Of a DNA stretch of 64,000 nt, positions 42,465 to 52,581 are shown piece by piece. Below the pieces are notes generated by a model. The model was given only the letters and a program-made list of their open reading frames with translations. It made no database searches and was not told where the DNA came from. This stretch comes from Bin80 sp965209015. GTDB taxonomy: Bacteria > Bacteroidota > Rhodothermia > Rhodothermales > Bin80. A program made the translations under genes and the position numbers. The stretch is taken from positions 2,666,001 through 2,730,000 of the forward strand of contig OZ242367.1 of assembly GCA_965209015.1 (NCBI GenBank). The letters are read 5' to 3'. Every line of letters starts with the position of its first letter. Position 1 is the first letter of the stretch.

Positions 42465-45400
42465 TTACCAGCCGGGTAGCAATTGGAATCCAAAATGTCC
42501 CCCCTTATCCGGCCGCTGGAATGGATAGGCATAATATATTTCGAAGATGAGATATCCCAGTAGATTAAACCGAACGGATGACCCTACACTGACCACCGGA
42601 ATACGCTCAACTGAGTCTCGCTCAAACTTCAGCAATTCAAATGGGTTATCTCCCTCACTCCATGCCATCCCCGCATCCGCGAAGCCCACGAGTTCCAAGG
42701 GAAGGTAAGGAAAATTGAGTAGCCCGAGGGTCTCTGTTCCCAACAGAGGAATGCGGAGTTCAGTGCTGGCCATTGCTGCGCGCGTTCCGTACAAACGAGT
42801 GTAAACCGAACAGTCAGCATCTTTACACTCTCTCCCAAAGTCAAATGACCCATAACTGTATCCACGAACGAATCCCCGGTAATATGGATAATAAAGACTC
42901 TCTCTTGAGAAGATCTGATTTGGATCTCCTCCAAAATTTCCAGCGAACATACCTCGAATAGCAAAAGTGAAAGGCCGAGAAAAGAAATAGCGCCGATAGT
43001 CGCCCAAAATACTCACGAAGTTATCCGTCCCGAAACGTGGGGTTACCTCAAACCGATACCGTCCACCCTGAGAGGGGGATGTGAAACCAAAGTTACTGAA
43101 ATCTCCCACATAGGCTAAACCTGCATCAAAGTAATAGAACCCATCCGGTTCACATGCCCATACGGTTTGTTGCTCTTCATCGGTCAGGCTACTGCACTTA
43201 TCCGCGTCTTCTCGCACGCGTTGAACCCCAAAGGGCGTATACGTATAGGTATAAGATTGAATTTCAAACCCGTAACGCGTGAACCCTCCAAAAAACTCAA
43301 GACGCCGCGTAGTGGAAAAGGGATAGGAGCCAATTCCACGAACCTGATCCAGATATAACCGCTGACGTAAGTCCTGAATTATGTACTCTCCAGACTGGTT
43401 GAACCCTTGTCGTGGATAGCCATAGAGATAGGGAATATGTGCAACCAGTCCGCCATAGTTAAATCGCCGTCCGCGATTCATGTATTGTACGATTCCCCCA
43501 ATATCTTTGAATGTTCCGTTGGCCTGTGCAACAATTCCAAGGTTCTGGTTCCCAAGCATGTCACTGAAATAGAATCCAACCCCTCCCGAGGCGCCCCCTC
43601 CATAGTACCCACCGACGGATATGCCAACAGATGGAGGCGCAACATAGTCCAGTCGCAGACGAGAACTATAAATTTCCTCCACCGATGTTTGGGGCTCTGG
43701 AAGTCCAGTCAAAGGATCATCTAGATAACCTTCAACCAATCCCTCATTTACCGCACTTTGGGGCGGGAGAATACCACCAAGTGTCATCGTCACATTTTCC
43801 ACTAATTCTCCCACTGCTTCATCTCCTTGAAGTCCGAAGACGGAGTATCCTCCATCATGATAGACAGAAAAGACAACCCGTCCATTCTGAGTAGCCACAC
43901 TCATTGTAGGAGAAAGGGCTGTAATCCCACTGACTCCCGTTTTTAAGTGAGTTACTCGATAGGTGGCTTGCTCACGAAAATTGTACCGATAGATATCAGA
44001 AAAACCATCCTGATCACTGACGAAATAAAGACTCTGTCCATCAGGAGAGAATTGCGGACTGATATGCTTCCCCTTCACAAAAAGGCGAAGTATAGTGTGG
44101 TCACCAGTTTCTAGGTTGATCAAAGAAAAACGTGTCTCAGCATACTCCAGAGTCTGGAAGTTCGTCCCATCTGGACCACGATCCGTCGTCACCACAATAG
44201 ACTGACCATCCGGCGACCACGCTGGTTGTAAATCTGCAAATCGATCGCTGGTAATCTGCTGTACTTGCCTCTGTTGCAAATCATAAACGTAGAGGTCACT
44301 GATCCCACCATCAATTCCTGAAAACGCGATGGATCCACCATCTGGTGACCATGCAGGATTGCTCAGTGCACTCACGCCATCCACACTGATCCGGTTTTTG
44401 ATTGCGCCACTATCCAGATCCCAGATCGAAATCTCATTGTCTCCTTGAACAAAAGTGACAAATGCAAACTGTTTCCCATCTGGAGACCACGAGCCAGAGG
44501 AATTAATAAAGCGGATATGATCAAAATGTGGGTTTGTGTTCGTTGCCTGCAATTTTCGAACGGTTTTACCCGTTTCTGCATCTGCGATGAACAGGTTGAT
44601 ATTAAAAACATCTTTCTCACTCAGGTAAGCAATGTACTTTCCATCTGGGCTCACAGAAGGAGACAGATTCAGGTCCCCCCCACTAAGTTCTTCCGACAGG
44701 ATGGGTGTGCCAACACTATCGGGGTGTGCTCGCAACTCCATCAGAGGAAGATATGCATCACGGATTGCTTGGGCCCACTCAACTGACAGAGAGTCGGCGG
44801 TGATTCCAATCGTATACACGAACGCAGAGTCTACGCCCACACGTCCACCTAACTTGAATAGGTTGGTGACGGCAGCATCTCCGTATTTTCCACCGATATA
44901 TGCAAGATATGCCTGACCGTAACGATACGGAAAATATTTGTTGCTCCGCGTCAAATCTTCAATGGTTGGCAGATCATCCCGTAACGCGGCATCCCGCATC
45001 CACATAGCTGTATGGGCATCTTCACGACCTATGGATAGATACTCCGCCATCCCCTCCACAAGCCATAGAGGAAGGAGTTGGAGTGCAAAACGAGAGCTAT
45101 CTCCTCGGGAAAGTCCAATGTCATACTGAAAACTGTGGACCAATTCGTGCCCCAGTACATGATCAGTTTCTTTATAGATTCCTGTAAGTGGCATCACGAC
45201 CCGCTCTTTTAGGCTCTCCGTCACGCCCCCAACGCCCTGACCTAAAAAACCTCCGATCACGTTCGTTTGCTGAAAGTCGGCATCATTCGCATAGAAGATG
45301 ACCGGCTTGCGCTCATGAAAATCTCGCAAGAAGGTTCTAGAATGTCTGCGATACCATCGCTCTCCCATACGGGCAGCATCTTCTACTGCCTCCTTCTCCT

Positions 45401-45560
45401 CGGGGTAATAATAAAACTCAAAATGAGGTGTCTGAAAACTCCTGAACTGGAATTGATCATATTGAACTTTATTGCGCCCAAACTGCTGGGCCAAAGTGGG
45501 AGGGAGCACCACAAGAACTTGTAAAACGATCACGGCAATTACCTTCAAGGAATTCCTCAT
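42465..45560 (-). CDS. large secreted protein: HExxH metalloprotease-like, PD40 propeller, Omp85-like barrel
   Basis: The 1,031-residue product has a signal peptide ending near TLAQQ. The N-terminal ~300 residues carry HVLGHELVHSFQYDI, a HExxH zinc-site motif, with ELLPLWLVEGMAEYLS downstream supplying the third-ligand glutamate in the arrangement of peptidase MA-like proteins. Residues ~300-600 hold TolB-like PD40 repeats (LNLSPSVSPDGKYIAYLSE, PAWSPDGGSIAFS, PAWSPDGQSIVVT, PQFSPDGQSLYFVS). The C-terminal ~400 residues are aromatic-rich beta strands resembling an Omp85/BamA-like barrel. A surface-anchored or autotransporting protease is plausible; activity is not shown. Confidence 0.78.
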   Translation of the reverse strand: MRNSLKVIAVIVLQVLVVLPPTLAQQFGRNKVQYDQFQFRSFQTPHFEFYYYPEEKEAVEDAARMGERWYRRHSRTFLRDFHERKPVIFYANDADFQQTNVIGGFLGQGVGGVTESLKERVVMPLTGIYKETDHVLGHELVHSFQYDIGLSRGDSSRFALQLLPLWLVEGMAEYLSIGREDAHTAMWMRDAALRDDLPTIEDLTRSNKYFPYRYGQAYLAYIGGKYGDAAVTNLFKLGGRVGVDSAFVYTIGITADSLSVEWAQAIRDAYLPLMELRAHPDSVGTPILSEELSGGDLNLSPSVSPDGKYIAYLSEKDVFNINLFIADAETGKTVRKLQATNTNPHFDHIRFINSSGSWSPDGKQFAFVTFVQGDNEISIWDLDSGAIKNRISVDGVSALSNPAWSPDGGSIAFSGIDGGISDLYVYDLQQRQVQQITSDRFADLQPAWSPDGQSIVVTTDRGPDGTNFQTLEYAETRFSLINLETGDHTILRLFVKGKHISPQFSPDGQSLYFVSDQDGFSDIYRYNFREQATYRVTHLKTGVSGITALSPTMSVATQNGRVVFSVYHDGGYSVFGLQGDEAVGELVENVTMTLGGILPPQSAVNEGLVEGYLDDPLTGLPEPQTSVEEIYSSRLRLDYVAPPSVGISVGGYYGGGASGGVGFYFSDMLGNQNLGIVAQANGTFKDIGGIVQYMNRGRRFNYGGLVAHIPYLYGYPRQGFNQSGEYIIQDLRQRLYLDQVRGIGSYPFSTTRRLEFFGGFTRYGFEIQSYTYTYTPFGVQRVREDADKCSSLTDEEQQTVWACEPDGFYYFDAGLAYVGDFSNFGFTSPSQGGRYRFEVTPRFGTDNFVSILGDYRRYFFSRPFTFAIRGMFAGNFGGDPNQIFSRESLYYPYYRGFVRGYSYGSFDFGRECKDADCSVYTRLYGTRAAMASTELRIPLLGTETLGLLNFPYLPLELVGFADAGMAWSEGDNPFELLKFERDSVERIPVVSVGSSVRFNLLGYLIFEIYYAYPFQRPDKGGHFGFQLLPGW

Positions 45561-45623
45561 TAATTTGTTATTCTTAATGGTTGAGTGGGTTCATGGGAAC
45601 AGTTTTGCGCTCTCAGTAAATAA

Positions 45624-45660
45624 TAGGCGTAGAGACGCCTACGGTTCCCTAGGCGGAACC
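45624..45660 (+). promoter_or_regulatory. two tandem hairpins between divergent genes, upstream of mrdA
   Basis: TAGGCGT-AGAG-ACGCCTA (45624-45641) and GGTTCC-CTAGGC-GGAACC (45643-45660) are both perfect and one base apart. They lie 26 bp before the mrdA start and 63 bp before the divergent start at 45560. They could be operators, a transcribed leader controlling mrdA-rodA, or a small repeat element. TAGGCG occurs in both hairpins. Confidence 0.5.
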
Positions 45661-45686
45661 TTGACGTAAATAATTTAACAATTATC

Positions 45687-47540
45687 GTGCCCCAAGTGAT
45701 TAAAAATCGTTACACACTCTTGAATGGTGCAGTGTTCTGTGTACTGGCGGCCTTGGGATTTCAACTCTTCCTTCTCCAGGTCGCTAACCAGCAAGATCTC
45801 TCGGAAATTGCCCGGGGTAACGCACTACGCAATATCCGTATGATGCCAGCCCGTGGCTCAATCTATGATCGCAATGGTACGCTCTTGGTGTATAATGTGC
45901 CAACCTATACCATCACGCTCACTCCAAGATACTTTAATGAAGCGAGTGTGCCCCTATTGGCAAAGCATCTGGAGGTCGCCGATTCGGTCGTAAGTATACG
46001 CCTCAAAGAGGCGAACGAATATAATCAGTACCGACCGAGTCCATCTTTCTCAAACGTTTCATTTAAGCAGTACAGCCGCGTAATTGAAGATTCCTACCGG
46101 CTTCCAGGGGTAGGGGTTGAAGTCACTCAGCGCAGACATTATCCAACGAATGCAAGAGCTTCGCACGCACTGGGATATATGGGAGAAATTACTCGCCAGG
46201 AGCTTATTGCAATAGAAAACGAGTTGGATTCCACCCTTTACCGGCAGGGAGATTTATTGGGGCGAACCGGAATTGAACGAGGATATGAATCTTGGCTCCG
46301 AGGGATCCCAGGCATCGCTCGTCGCTGGGTCAATGTCTATGGTTTGGAAGTCATGGCATACGCAGAGGGACGAAGTGATGAGCAGCCAAGGGGCAACCAT
46401 GATATTCATCTTGCCATGGATCATCAGGTTCAAGAACTTGCTGAATCCCTATTTGTCAATAAACGTGGAGCGGTGGTTGCTTTAGATCCAAACAGCGGTG
46501 GCATTATCGCGCTGGTTAGCAAACCCGACTACCCCCTTGATCTCTTCAGTGAAGAAGTTCATAATGAAAGTTGGCAGACGCTGCTGAATCAGCAGGAGCA
46601 GCCGCTTTATAACCGAGCCACGATGAATCTGATGCCCCCAGGATCCACTTGGAAGCCATTTATGGCCCTGTTTGGTTTATCCGAGGGACTCTTGGGGCCC
46701 CAAGGATCCAATGCAACTATTTACTGTGGTGGGTATCACCCGATTGGCCGGGGAAAAATTTTTCGATGCCTCGGGGTTCACGGGCCTCAGACCGTTGTTG
46801 ACGCCATTAAAAATTCCTGTAATACATTCTTCTTTGAATTGGCACGTCGGATGGATCTTACTGCCTTCAAAGAGTTTGCAACCCATCTCGGTTTCGGTGT
46901 GGAAACTCCTACTGACATCCGAGAACAAACGTCTGGATTGATTCCAGACACTTCCTATTTTAACAGAACTCAAAGAGGCTGGACCCAGTCCTCTCTCATG
47001 AGTATCGGTGTCGGACAAGGGGACATGGGAGTGACCCCGCTCCAATTGGCCCGATATGCAGCCACCATAGCCAATGGGGGAACTCTGTATTCCCCCCATA
47101 TGGTCTCTCATCTTCTCAATCAGAAGACCGGTGATCTGATCAAAGCACCCGGTCTCAGTGAGCCTGTGCATTTGAAAATTGATACCAGCTACGTTAATCT
47201 TGTTCGGAAAGGAATGCGACTGGTCATGGAAGAGGGAACCGGTCGTATGGCTCAGATTCCTGATATCCCGAGTGGGGGGAAAACAGGTACCGCTCAAGCA
47301 CCTCGAGCCATGATTGATCATTCTGTCTTCATCATGTTTGCCCCGTATGATGATCCCCAGATTGCACTCGCCGTTCAATGCGAGAATACCGGCGATGGAA
47401 GTCATTGTGCCGCTCCAATCGCCAGCCTATTAGCGGAGCAATACCTCAAGGGAGAGATTCCCCCATCCTGGCGAACAGACATCCGAATGGAGCGTGCACT
47501 ATCCGCAGTAAGTCAACCATTGATAAGCAAGTCTGAGTAG
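45687..47540 (+). CDS. mrdA: penicillin-binding protein 2, elongation transpeptidase
   Basis: PBP2 cross-links peptidoglycan in cell elongation together with RodA and MreBCD. Starting at GTG 45687, the protein has an N-terminal membrane helix (FCVLAALGFQLFLLQVA), a PBP dimerisation domain (RNIRMMPARGSIYDRNG) and a transpeptidase domain. The active-site motifs are STWK (serine nucleophile, in MPPGSTWKPFM), SCN (in KNSCNTFFFE) and KTG (in SGGKTGTAQA). The length (617) is normal. rodA follows after ten bases. Two hairpins precede the start. Confidence 0.95.
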   Translation: MPQVIKNRYTLLNGAVFCVLAALGFQLFLLQVANQQDLSEIARGNALRNIRMMPARGSIYDRNGTLLVYNVPTYTITLTPRYFNEASVPLLAKHLEVADSVVSIRLKEANEYNQYRPSPSFSNVSFKQYSRVIEDSYRLPGVGVEVTQRRHYPTNARASHALGYMGEITRQELIAIENELDSTLYRQGDLLGRTGIERGYESWLRGIPGIARRWVNVYGLEVMAYAEGRSDEQPRGNHDIHLAMDHQVQELAESLFVNKRGAVVALDPNSGGIIALVSKPDYPLDLFSEEVHNESWQTLLNQQEQPLYNRATMNLMPPGSTWKPFMALFGLSEGLLGPQGSNATIYCGGYHPIGRGKIFRCLGVHGPQTVVDAIKNSCNTFFFELARRMDLTAFKEFATHLGFGVETPTDIREQTSGLIPDTSYFNRTQRGWTQSSLMSIGVGQGDMGVTPLQLARYAATIANGGTLYSPHMVSHLLNQKTGDLIKAPGLSEPVHLKIDTSYVNLVRKGMRLVMEEGTGRMAQIPDIPSGGKTGTAQAPRAMIDHSVFIMFAPYDDPQIALAVQCENTGDGSHCAAPIASLLAEQYLKGEIPPSWRTDIRMERALSAVSQPLISKSE

Positions 47541-47550
47541 TTCGTAGCTC

Positions 47551-48807
47551 ATGCGGAACTGGTACAAAAACTTAGACCTTCCAACTCTCTTGATCTGGCT
47601 TGCTCTGTGCGCCTGCGGCTTGGTAGCCATCTACAGTTCGACACACGGTGAAGCACAGGAATTTTTGCTCAATACGGTTCAGAATAGTTTCCAACGTCAG
47701 CTCGCATGGCTGGGTATCTCTACCATCACCATTGCCATTACCTTGCTGATTCCTATGCGACTACTTATTCAGCTAATCCCCTGGATCTATCTTCTGACCA
47801 TTGGGATGCTGATTACCGCATTGTTGGTTGGCCGTGAGGTCAGTGGTGCTCGATCTTGGGTGTACTTCGGTCCGATTGGATTTCAATCTTCTGAACTATC
47901 TAAGGTTGGCGCACTGCTCATGTCTGCATATGTATTGGCATCCGGGGTAAAGAATAATAAAATCATGCGGACTTCTCTGTATACGATCGGTATTCTAGGA
48001 ATTCCTGCCGTGCTGATCATTTTACAGAATGATCTTGGCACTGCCCTTGTTTTTCTTAGTCTTGCACCTATTCTCTGGCTTTGCAGTGGGGTTCCACTCC
48101 GAATTGTAGGACTTATCATCATCTTCCCCATTGCTGGTTACCTTGCTGTTCTCAGTTGGCCGATTGCTCTGGGATTCACTGTGATCGTTGGTTTAACTGC
48201 ATGGTTTGCAACCCGTAATCTGAAATGGATGTCTGCTGCCGTTTTCGCAAGTGCGGTGACGATTGCCATCGCATCTTTTGCCCTGCAACATATTCTGCAA
48301 CCTCATCAAGTCGCTCGCATTGCGTCTTTCTCCAATCCTGAGGCGGATGAATATCGCGCAAATGTTGGTTTTCATCTGGTTCAATCTAAGGCTGCACTTG
48401 GAGCAGGTGGGTGGTCTGGGATGGGATTCATGCAGGGAAGTCAAACCCAAGGACGCTACATCCCCGAGCAGTCTACGGACTTTGTATTTTCGGTCATTGG
48501 TGAGGAATGGGGATTCGTTGGAAGCATCCTGATCTTGCTACTCTTTTCCTTACTCATGTCCCGTTTGATCTGGCTTGCACAGCGAATTGATCATCCATTT
48601 GGAAGCCTTGTTGCCGCTGGTGTTGCTGGAATATTTTTAATCCATGTATGTGTGAATCTTGGCATGGTCCTTGGCTTATTTCCAGTCATCGGTATTCCTC
48701 TACCCTTTTTATCCTACGGAGGATCTGCCTTACTCACGAATAGCATACTTATGGGATTAGCATTATCAACCTATATGCGGCGGACTGAGTTCTCGCTTTA
48801 CGTATGA
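47551..48807 (+). CDS. rodA: rod shape-determining peptidoglycan glycosyltransferase RodA
   Basis: SEDS-family membrane enzyme of 418 residues with about ten helices. Landmarks are GARSWVYFGPIGFQSSELSKVG, ILIILQNDLGTALVFL-type sequence, GAGGWSGMGFMQGSQTQGRYIPEQSTDFVFSVIGEEWG region and PLPFLSYGGSALLTNSILMGL. RodA polymerises lipid II glycan strands with PBP2. Its stop overlaps the next start as ATGA. Confidence 0.95.
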   Translation: MRNWYKNLDLPTLLIWLALCACGLVAIYSSTHGEAQEFLLNTVQNSFQRQLAWLGISTITIAITLLIPMRLLIQLIPWIYLLTIGMLITALLVGREVSGARSWVYFGPIGFQSSELSKVGALLMSAYVLASGVKNNKIMRTSLYTIGILGIPAVLIILQNDLGTALVFLSLAPILWLCSGVPLRIVGLIIIFPIAGYLAVLSWPIALGFTVIVGLTAWFATRNLKWMSAAVFASAVTIAIASFALQHILQPHQVARIASFSNPEADEYRANVGFHLVQSKAALGAGGWSGMGFMQGSQTQGRYIPEQSTDFVFSVIGEEWGFVGSILILLLFSLLMSRLIWLAQRIDHPFGSLVAAGVAGIFLIHVCVNLGMVLGLFPVIGIPLPFLSYGGSALLTNSILMGLALSTYMRRTEFSLYV

Positions 48808-49919
48808 GGCAATCTGGTTATGATGTGATCGTGATTGGCTTAGGTGCGGCTGGAAGTGCGGCGCTCTATCATTGCGCCAGTTCTGGGGCCTCAGTCCTTG
48901 GGATTGACCGTTTTGTCTCCCCCCATGTTCATGGATCCACGCATAGCGAGAGCAGGATTATTCGTAAAGCTTATGCCGAGGGGGTGCAATACTTGCCGCT
49001 CTTGACCCGAGCTTATGCGCTGTGGGAAAAACTTGAACATGTTTCTTCCACAAAACTGATGCATTTGGTCGGGTGTATCAATATTGGGCATACGGAAAGT
49101 GAGATGATTCGCGCATCGCATAATTCCGCACTCGTGGGTCGGATCAGACATCTGATGCTCTCTTCCGGTGAAGTACATCAGCGTTATCCAGCGTACCGTC
49201 TCCGGCCAGATCAGGCTGCTCTTGTGGATCTAGAAGCAGGCTATATTCAACCTGAACTTTGTGTGCAAGCCCATCTACGACAAGCCGCAGTACATGGTGC
49301 TCAATGTCAATTTGGTACTCCCGTTCTATCCTGTACCTTAAAGGATGACCGAGTCATTGTGAAAACCAACTACGATATTTTTGAAACTCCTCGAGTGATT
49401 CTGACTGCTGGATCTTGGATGCGCGATTTTGTACCTGTTCCCTTGGCAATTGAACGTGTGACGAATTCCTGGTTTCGCCCAACCAGTCCCCATGTCACAG
49501 CTGATGACTGTCCTCCATTTATCCTGGATGAAGTGGACGGAAGAAAGAGTTATGGATTTCCTGACCTGGGCGATGGAATCAAGGTAGGCCTACATCATGC
49601 TGGCCCACTTGTCTCACACCCAAAGCATCTTGACCGCTCAATCATCCCAGAGGATCAGGCTGCTGTACGAAGCGTATTGGACACCATCATGCCCAAAGCG
49701 GCGGGTGAGTGCCTAAAAACTACCGTTTGCATGTACTCCAATATGCCAGATAAAAACTATCTCATTGACCGATTAGAGGGGCATGATCAACATTTCATTG
49801 TTGGGAGTGCCTGTTCTGGGCATGGGTTTAAGGCGAGTTCAGCAGTTGGCGAATCATTAGCGGCATTAGCTCTTGACACCTCCCCCCCGGTAGACTTATC
49901 TCCATTCCGGTGGAGGTAG
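48804..49919 (+). CDS. FAD-dependent amine oxidase, sarcosine/N-methyltryptophan oxidase family
   Basis: A 371-residue flavoenzyme with the N-terminal dinucleotide-binding motif DVIVIGLGAAGSAALYH, HGSTHSESRIIRKAYAEG as in MSOX/SolA, and TTVCMYSNMPDKNYLIDRL near residue 310, where the cysteine corresponds to the covalent flavin attachment site of this family. FIVGSACSGHGFKASSAVGE closes the FAD site. It oxidises an N-methyl or secondary amine to imine plus H2O2; the substrate is unknown. The four-base overlap with rodA implies translational coupling, although a functional link with cell shape is not evident. Confidence 0.87.
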   Translation: MRQSGYDVIVIGLGAAGSAALYHCASSGASVLGIDRFVSPHVHGSTHSESRIIRKAYAEGVQYLPLLTRAYALWEKLEHVSSTKLMHLVGCINIGHTESEMIRASHNSALVGRIRHLMLSSGEVHQRYPAYRLRPDQAALVDLEAGYIQPELCVQAHLRQAAVHGAQCQFGTPVLSCTLKDDRVIVKTNYDIFETPRVILTAGSWMRDFVPVPLAIERVTNSWFRPTSPHVTADDCPPFILDEVDGRKSYGFPDLGDGIKVGLHHAGPLVSHPKHLDRSIIPEDQAAVRSVLDTIMPKAAGECLKTTVCMYSNMPDKNYLIDRLEGHDQHFIVGSACSGHGFKASSAVGESLAALALDTSPPVDLSPFRWR

Positions 49920-49933
49920 TTATAATCCATACG

Positions 49934-51679
49934 ATGAAAGACTATCTTGAAGCAGCTCTCAGGCGTGTGTTAAGTACTATCCAGTCTGTGCCCACAGATT
50001 TTGTACCTGAACTGTCCGTCCCTGCAAATCTGGATCACGGCGATCTTGCTACCAACTGCTCTATGAAGCTTGCTCGTCCTTTACGCCGTTCCCCATCTGT
50101 GATTGCAGAGGAAATTGTTGCCACGTTCATGGCAAATGAATATGATCCTCTTTATGTAGACTCTATCTCCATAGCGGGTGGTGGTTTTATTAATTTCAAA
50201 TTCTCTAACCATTATCTCTACTGCGAACTTGAATCCGCTCTTCAAAAGGGCTCGGAGTTCGGTCGCTCAGAAATAGGTACTGGTAAGCGTGTACTTGTTG
50301 AATTTGTGAGTGCCAACCCCACGGGTCCATTGACGGTAGGGCATGGCCGGAATGCCGTTCTGGGAGACACGCTTGCAAGCCTACTGGAATGGACTGGTTA
50401 TCAGGTCACTCGGGAGTATTATTTTAATGATGCTGGGCGTCAGATGCGTGTACTAGGTGCTTCGCTGCGGAGTCGATATGAAGAGGTGGTTGCCGAGAAG
50501 GATAACCCATTTGCCCATCTGCCCCGTGCAATTGAGCACCGGAAGAACTATAAAACAAAACAACTGGGGGACGATGATGCCTCCCAAGTCATCGTCTCCG
50601 ATTCTTTTCCAGAAGATGGATACCTTGGTTCATACATCACCACGATTGCACGGGAACTGGCACAGGAACATGGATTGAACCTACTGGATCTCGAACCGAA
50701 CGATGTGTTTATGAACGCGGCCAAGTTGACGATATTTTCTAAAATCCGCTCTACACTTGAACGCATGGGAATTCTGATGAATAACTACTTCAACGAAAAG
50801 AGTCTCTATGACACAGGTGCGGTCAAGAAAACGCTTGATGCACTCCGTGCGAAAGGTGTAATCTATGAGCAGGATGGCGCCACTTGGTTCAGGACCTCCG
50901 ATCTCGGAAAGGACTCCGATACTGTTCTGGTGAAACAGACAGGTGAGCCTACCTATCGTCTTCCCGATATTGCCTATCATGTCAACAAAATGGAACGTGG
51001 CTTCGATCTTATTGTCAACGTATTTGGTGCCGACCATATCAGTACCTACCCAGATATCCTGCGGGGTTTGGATATGCTCGGATTTGATTCAGATCGCGTT
51101 CAGGTTGTGATCTACCAGTTTGTGACCCTCATTCGTGGAGGAGAAGAGGTGAAGATGAGTACCCGCAAGGCGAATTTTATCACACTAGATGAATTAATTG
51201 ATGAGGTGAGTTCGGATGTGACAAGATATTTTTTTGTTATGCGCTCTGCTCAGAAACATCTGGAATTCGATTTAGACTTGGCCAGAGAGGCCAGTGACAA
51301 GAACCCGGTGTTTTATCTTCAGTATGCATATGCACGAATTTGTTCAATCCTCAATAAAGCGGAGGAACTTGATCTTCTACCAAATCCTGACCTTGCCAGC
51401 CTGAGTCTCTTGTCTCACGAAGCTGAACTCGCACTCATCAAAGAGGTCATCCACTTTCCGAAGGCTGTGTCTTCTAGTGCTCAATCATGTGAGCCGCACC
51501 GGCTTGCAACCTATCTACGAGGGCTTGCTGAGGCATTCACAAAGTTTTACCATGCATGTCGTATTATCGGAGAAGAAAAGCAGATCGCGGGGGCCCGCTT
51601 AGCATTGGCACAGGCTACGAGCATCACACTGCATAATGGACTCTCAATTCTGGGTATTAGTGCCCCGACACGAATGTGA
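49934..51679 (+). CDS. argS: arginyl-tRNA synthetase
   Basis: ArgS charges tRNA-Arg. The ATG at 49934 gives the normal MKDYLEAALRRVL start; a GTG at 49910 overlaps the previous gene. Class I features are the HIGH-like GPLTVGHGRNAVLGD near residue 130 and KMSTRKANFITLDEL as the KMSKS equivalent. The N-terminal Add1 domain and C-terminal DALR anticodon-binding domain (YLQYAYARICSILNKAEEL) are present. Its 581 residues are normal. Confidence 0.95.
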   Translation: MKDYLEAALRRVLSTIQSVPTDFVPELSVPANLDHGDLATNCSMKLARPLRRSPSVIAEEIVATFMANEYDPLYVDSISIAGGGFINFKFSNHYLYCELESALQKGSEFGRSEIGTGKRVLVEFVSANPTGPLTVGHGRNAVLGDTLASLLEWTGYQVTREYYFNDAGRQMRVLGASLRSRYEEVVAEKDNPFAHLPRAIEHRKNYKTKQLGDDDASQVIVSDSFPEDGYLGSYITTIARELAQEHGLNLLDLEPNDVFMNAAKLTIFSKIRSTLERMGILMNNYFNEKSLYDTGAVKKTLDALRAKGVIYEQDGATWFRTSDLGKDSDTVLVKQTGEPTYRLPDIAYHVNKMERGFDLIVNVFGADHISTYPDILRGLDMLGFDSDRVQVVIYQFVTLIRGGEEVKMSTRKANFITLDELIDEVSSDVTRYFFVMRSAQKHLEFDLDLAREASDKNPVFYLQYAYARICSILNKAEELDLLPNPDLASLSLLSHEAELALIKEVIHFPKAVSSSAQSCEPHRLATYLRGLAEAFTKFYHACRIIGEEKQIAGARLALAQATSITLHNGLSILGISAPTRM

Positions 51680-51681
51680 GC

Positions 51682-52539
51682 ATGAACGTTGCTTTCCAAG
51701 GAGAAATAGGTGCATTTAGTGAAGAGGCCGCTGGACGTCTCTACCCCGGTTGCCGCGTTGTTCCTGTACCTGAGATGGAGGACGTATTCAAGGCGGTTGA
51801 TACGCGTACGGTGGAGCGAGGCATTATTCCAATTGAAAACTCACTGTTTGGGAGCGTTCATATCAATTATGATCTGCTACGTAGCTATCACGTCAAAATT
51901 ACTGGGGAAGTCAATCTCCGTATTCATCATTATCTGATTGCTCAACCAGGTACCCGCCTTCAAGATATTCAGCGGGTACTTTCTCATCCACAAGCTCTTG
52001 GACAGTGTCAAACGTTCTTAAAAAAAAATCTGAGTTGGAGCGAGGTGATCCCGACCTACGATACTGCCGGAGCTGCAAAACAGGTTGCGACTGAATTTGA
52101 CCTCTCGAGTGCAGCAATCGGGTCTGCAAGGGCTGCACAGGAATATGGTCTGGAGATTCTGGCATCAGATGTACAGAGTCATGCCTTGAATTTTACACGT
52201 TTTTTGGCGTTAGCTCAAGAACATGCTCCACGATTGTCCTCTGCAACCCATTCATTGAAAACTTCAATCGTATTTGCTCCAAAACAAAACATACCAGGAG
52301 CACTCTTCAAAAGCTTAGCAGTTTTTTTTCTACGAGACTTGGACTTATACAAGGTTGAAAGCCGTCCTCTGATTGGACGCCCGGGCAAGTATATCTTTTA
52401 TCTTGATGTGGAAGGAGATAGTGAAAGCCCTCTCCTCCAACGGGCTTTGGAGCATCTTAGCGAGATCAGTACAGAGTTACGTGTTTTGGGTTCCTATCCT
52501 CAGGGAGAGACTTGGGATGGAGATGACATGTGTACATAG
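51682..52539 (+). CDS. pheA: prephenate dehydratase
   Basis: Converts prephenate to phenylpyruvate for phenylalanine synthesis. The start ATG at 51682 gives MNVAFQGEIGAFSEEAA, two bases after argS; a GTG at 51676 is also possible. The dehydratase domain shows GIIPIENSLFGSV, the catalytic TRF motif in LNFTRFLALA, and AAIGSARAA. A C-terminal ACT domain carries YKVESRPLIGRPGKYIFYLD, with the ESRP phenylalanine-binding motif, so feedback inhibition by phenylalanine is likely. No chorismate mutase domain is fused. Confidence 0.93.
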   Translation: MNVAFQGEIGAFSEEAAGRLYPGCRVVPVPEMEDVFKAVDTRTVERGIIPIENSLFGSVHINYDLLRSYHVKITGEVNLRIHHYLIAQPGTRLQDIQRVLSHPQALGQCQTFLKKNLSWSEVIPTYDTAGAAKQVATEFDLSSAAIGSARAAQEYGLEILASDVQSHALNFTRFLALAQEHAPRLSSATHSLKTSIVFAPKQNIPGALFKSLAVFFLRDLDLYKVESRPLIGRPGKYIFYLDVEGDSESPLLQRALEHLSEISTELRVLGSYPQGETWDGDDMCT

Positions 52540-52581
52540 CTTTCAAAAGTTTCCGCTCCAGCACACTCAACCATTGATCGA

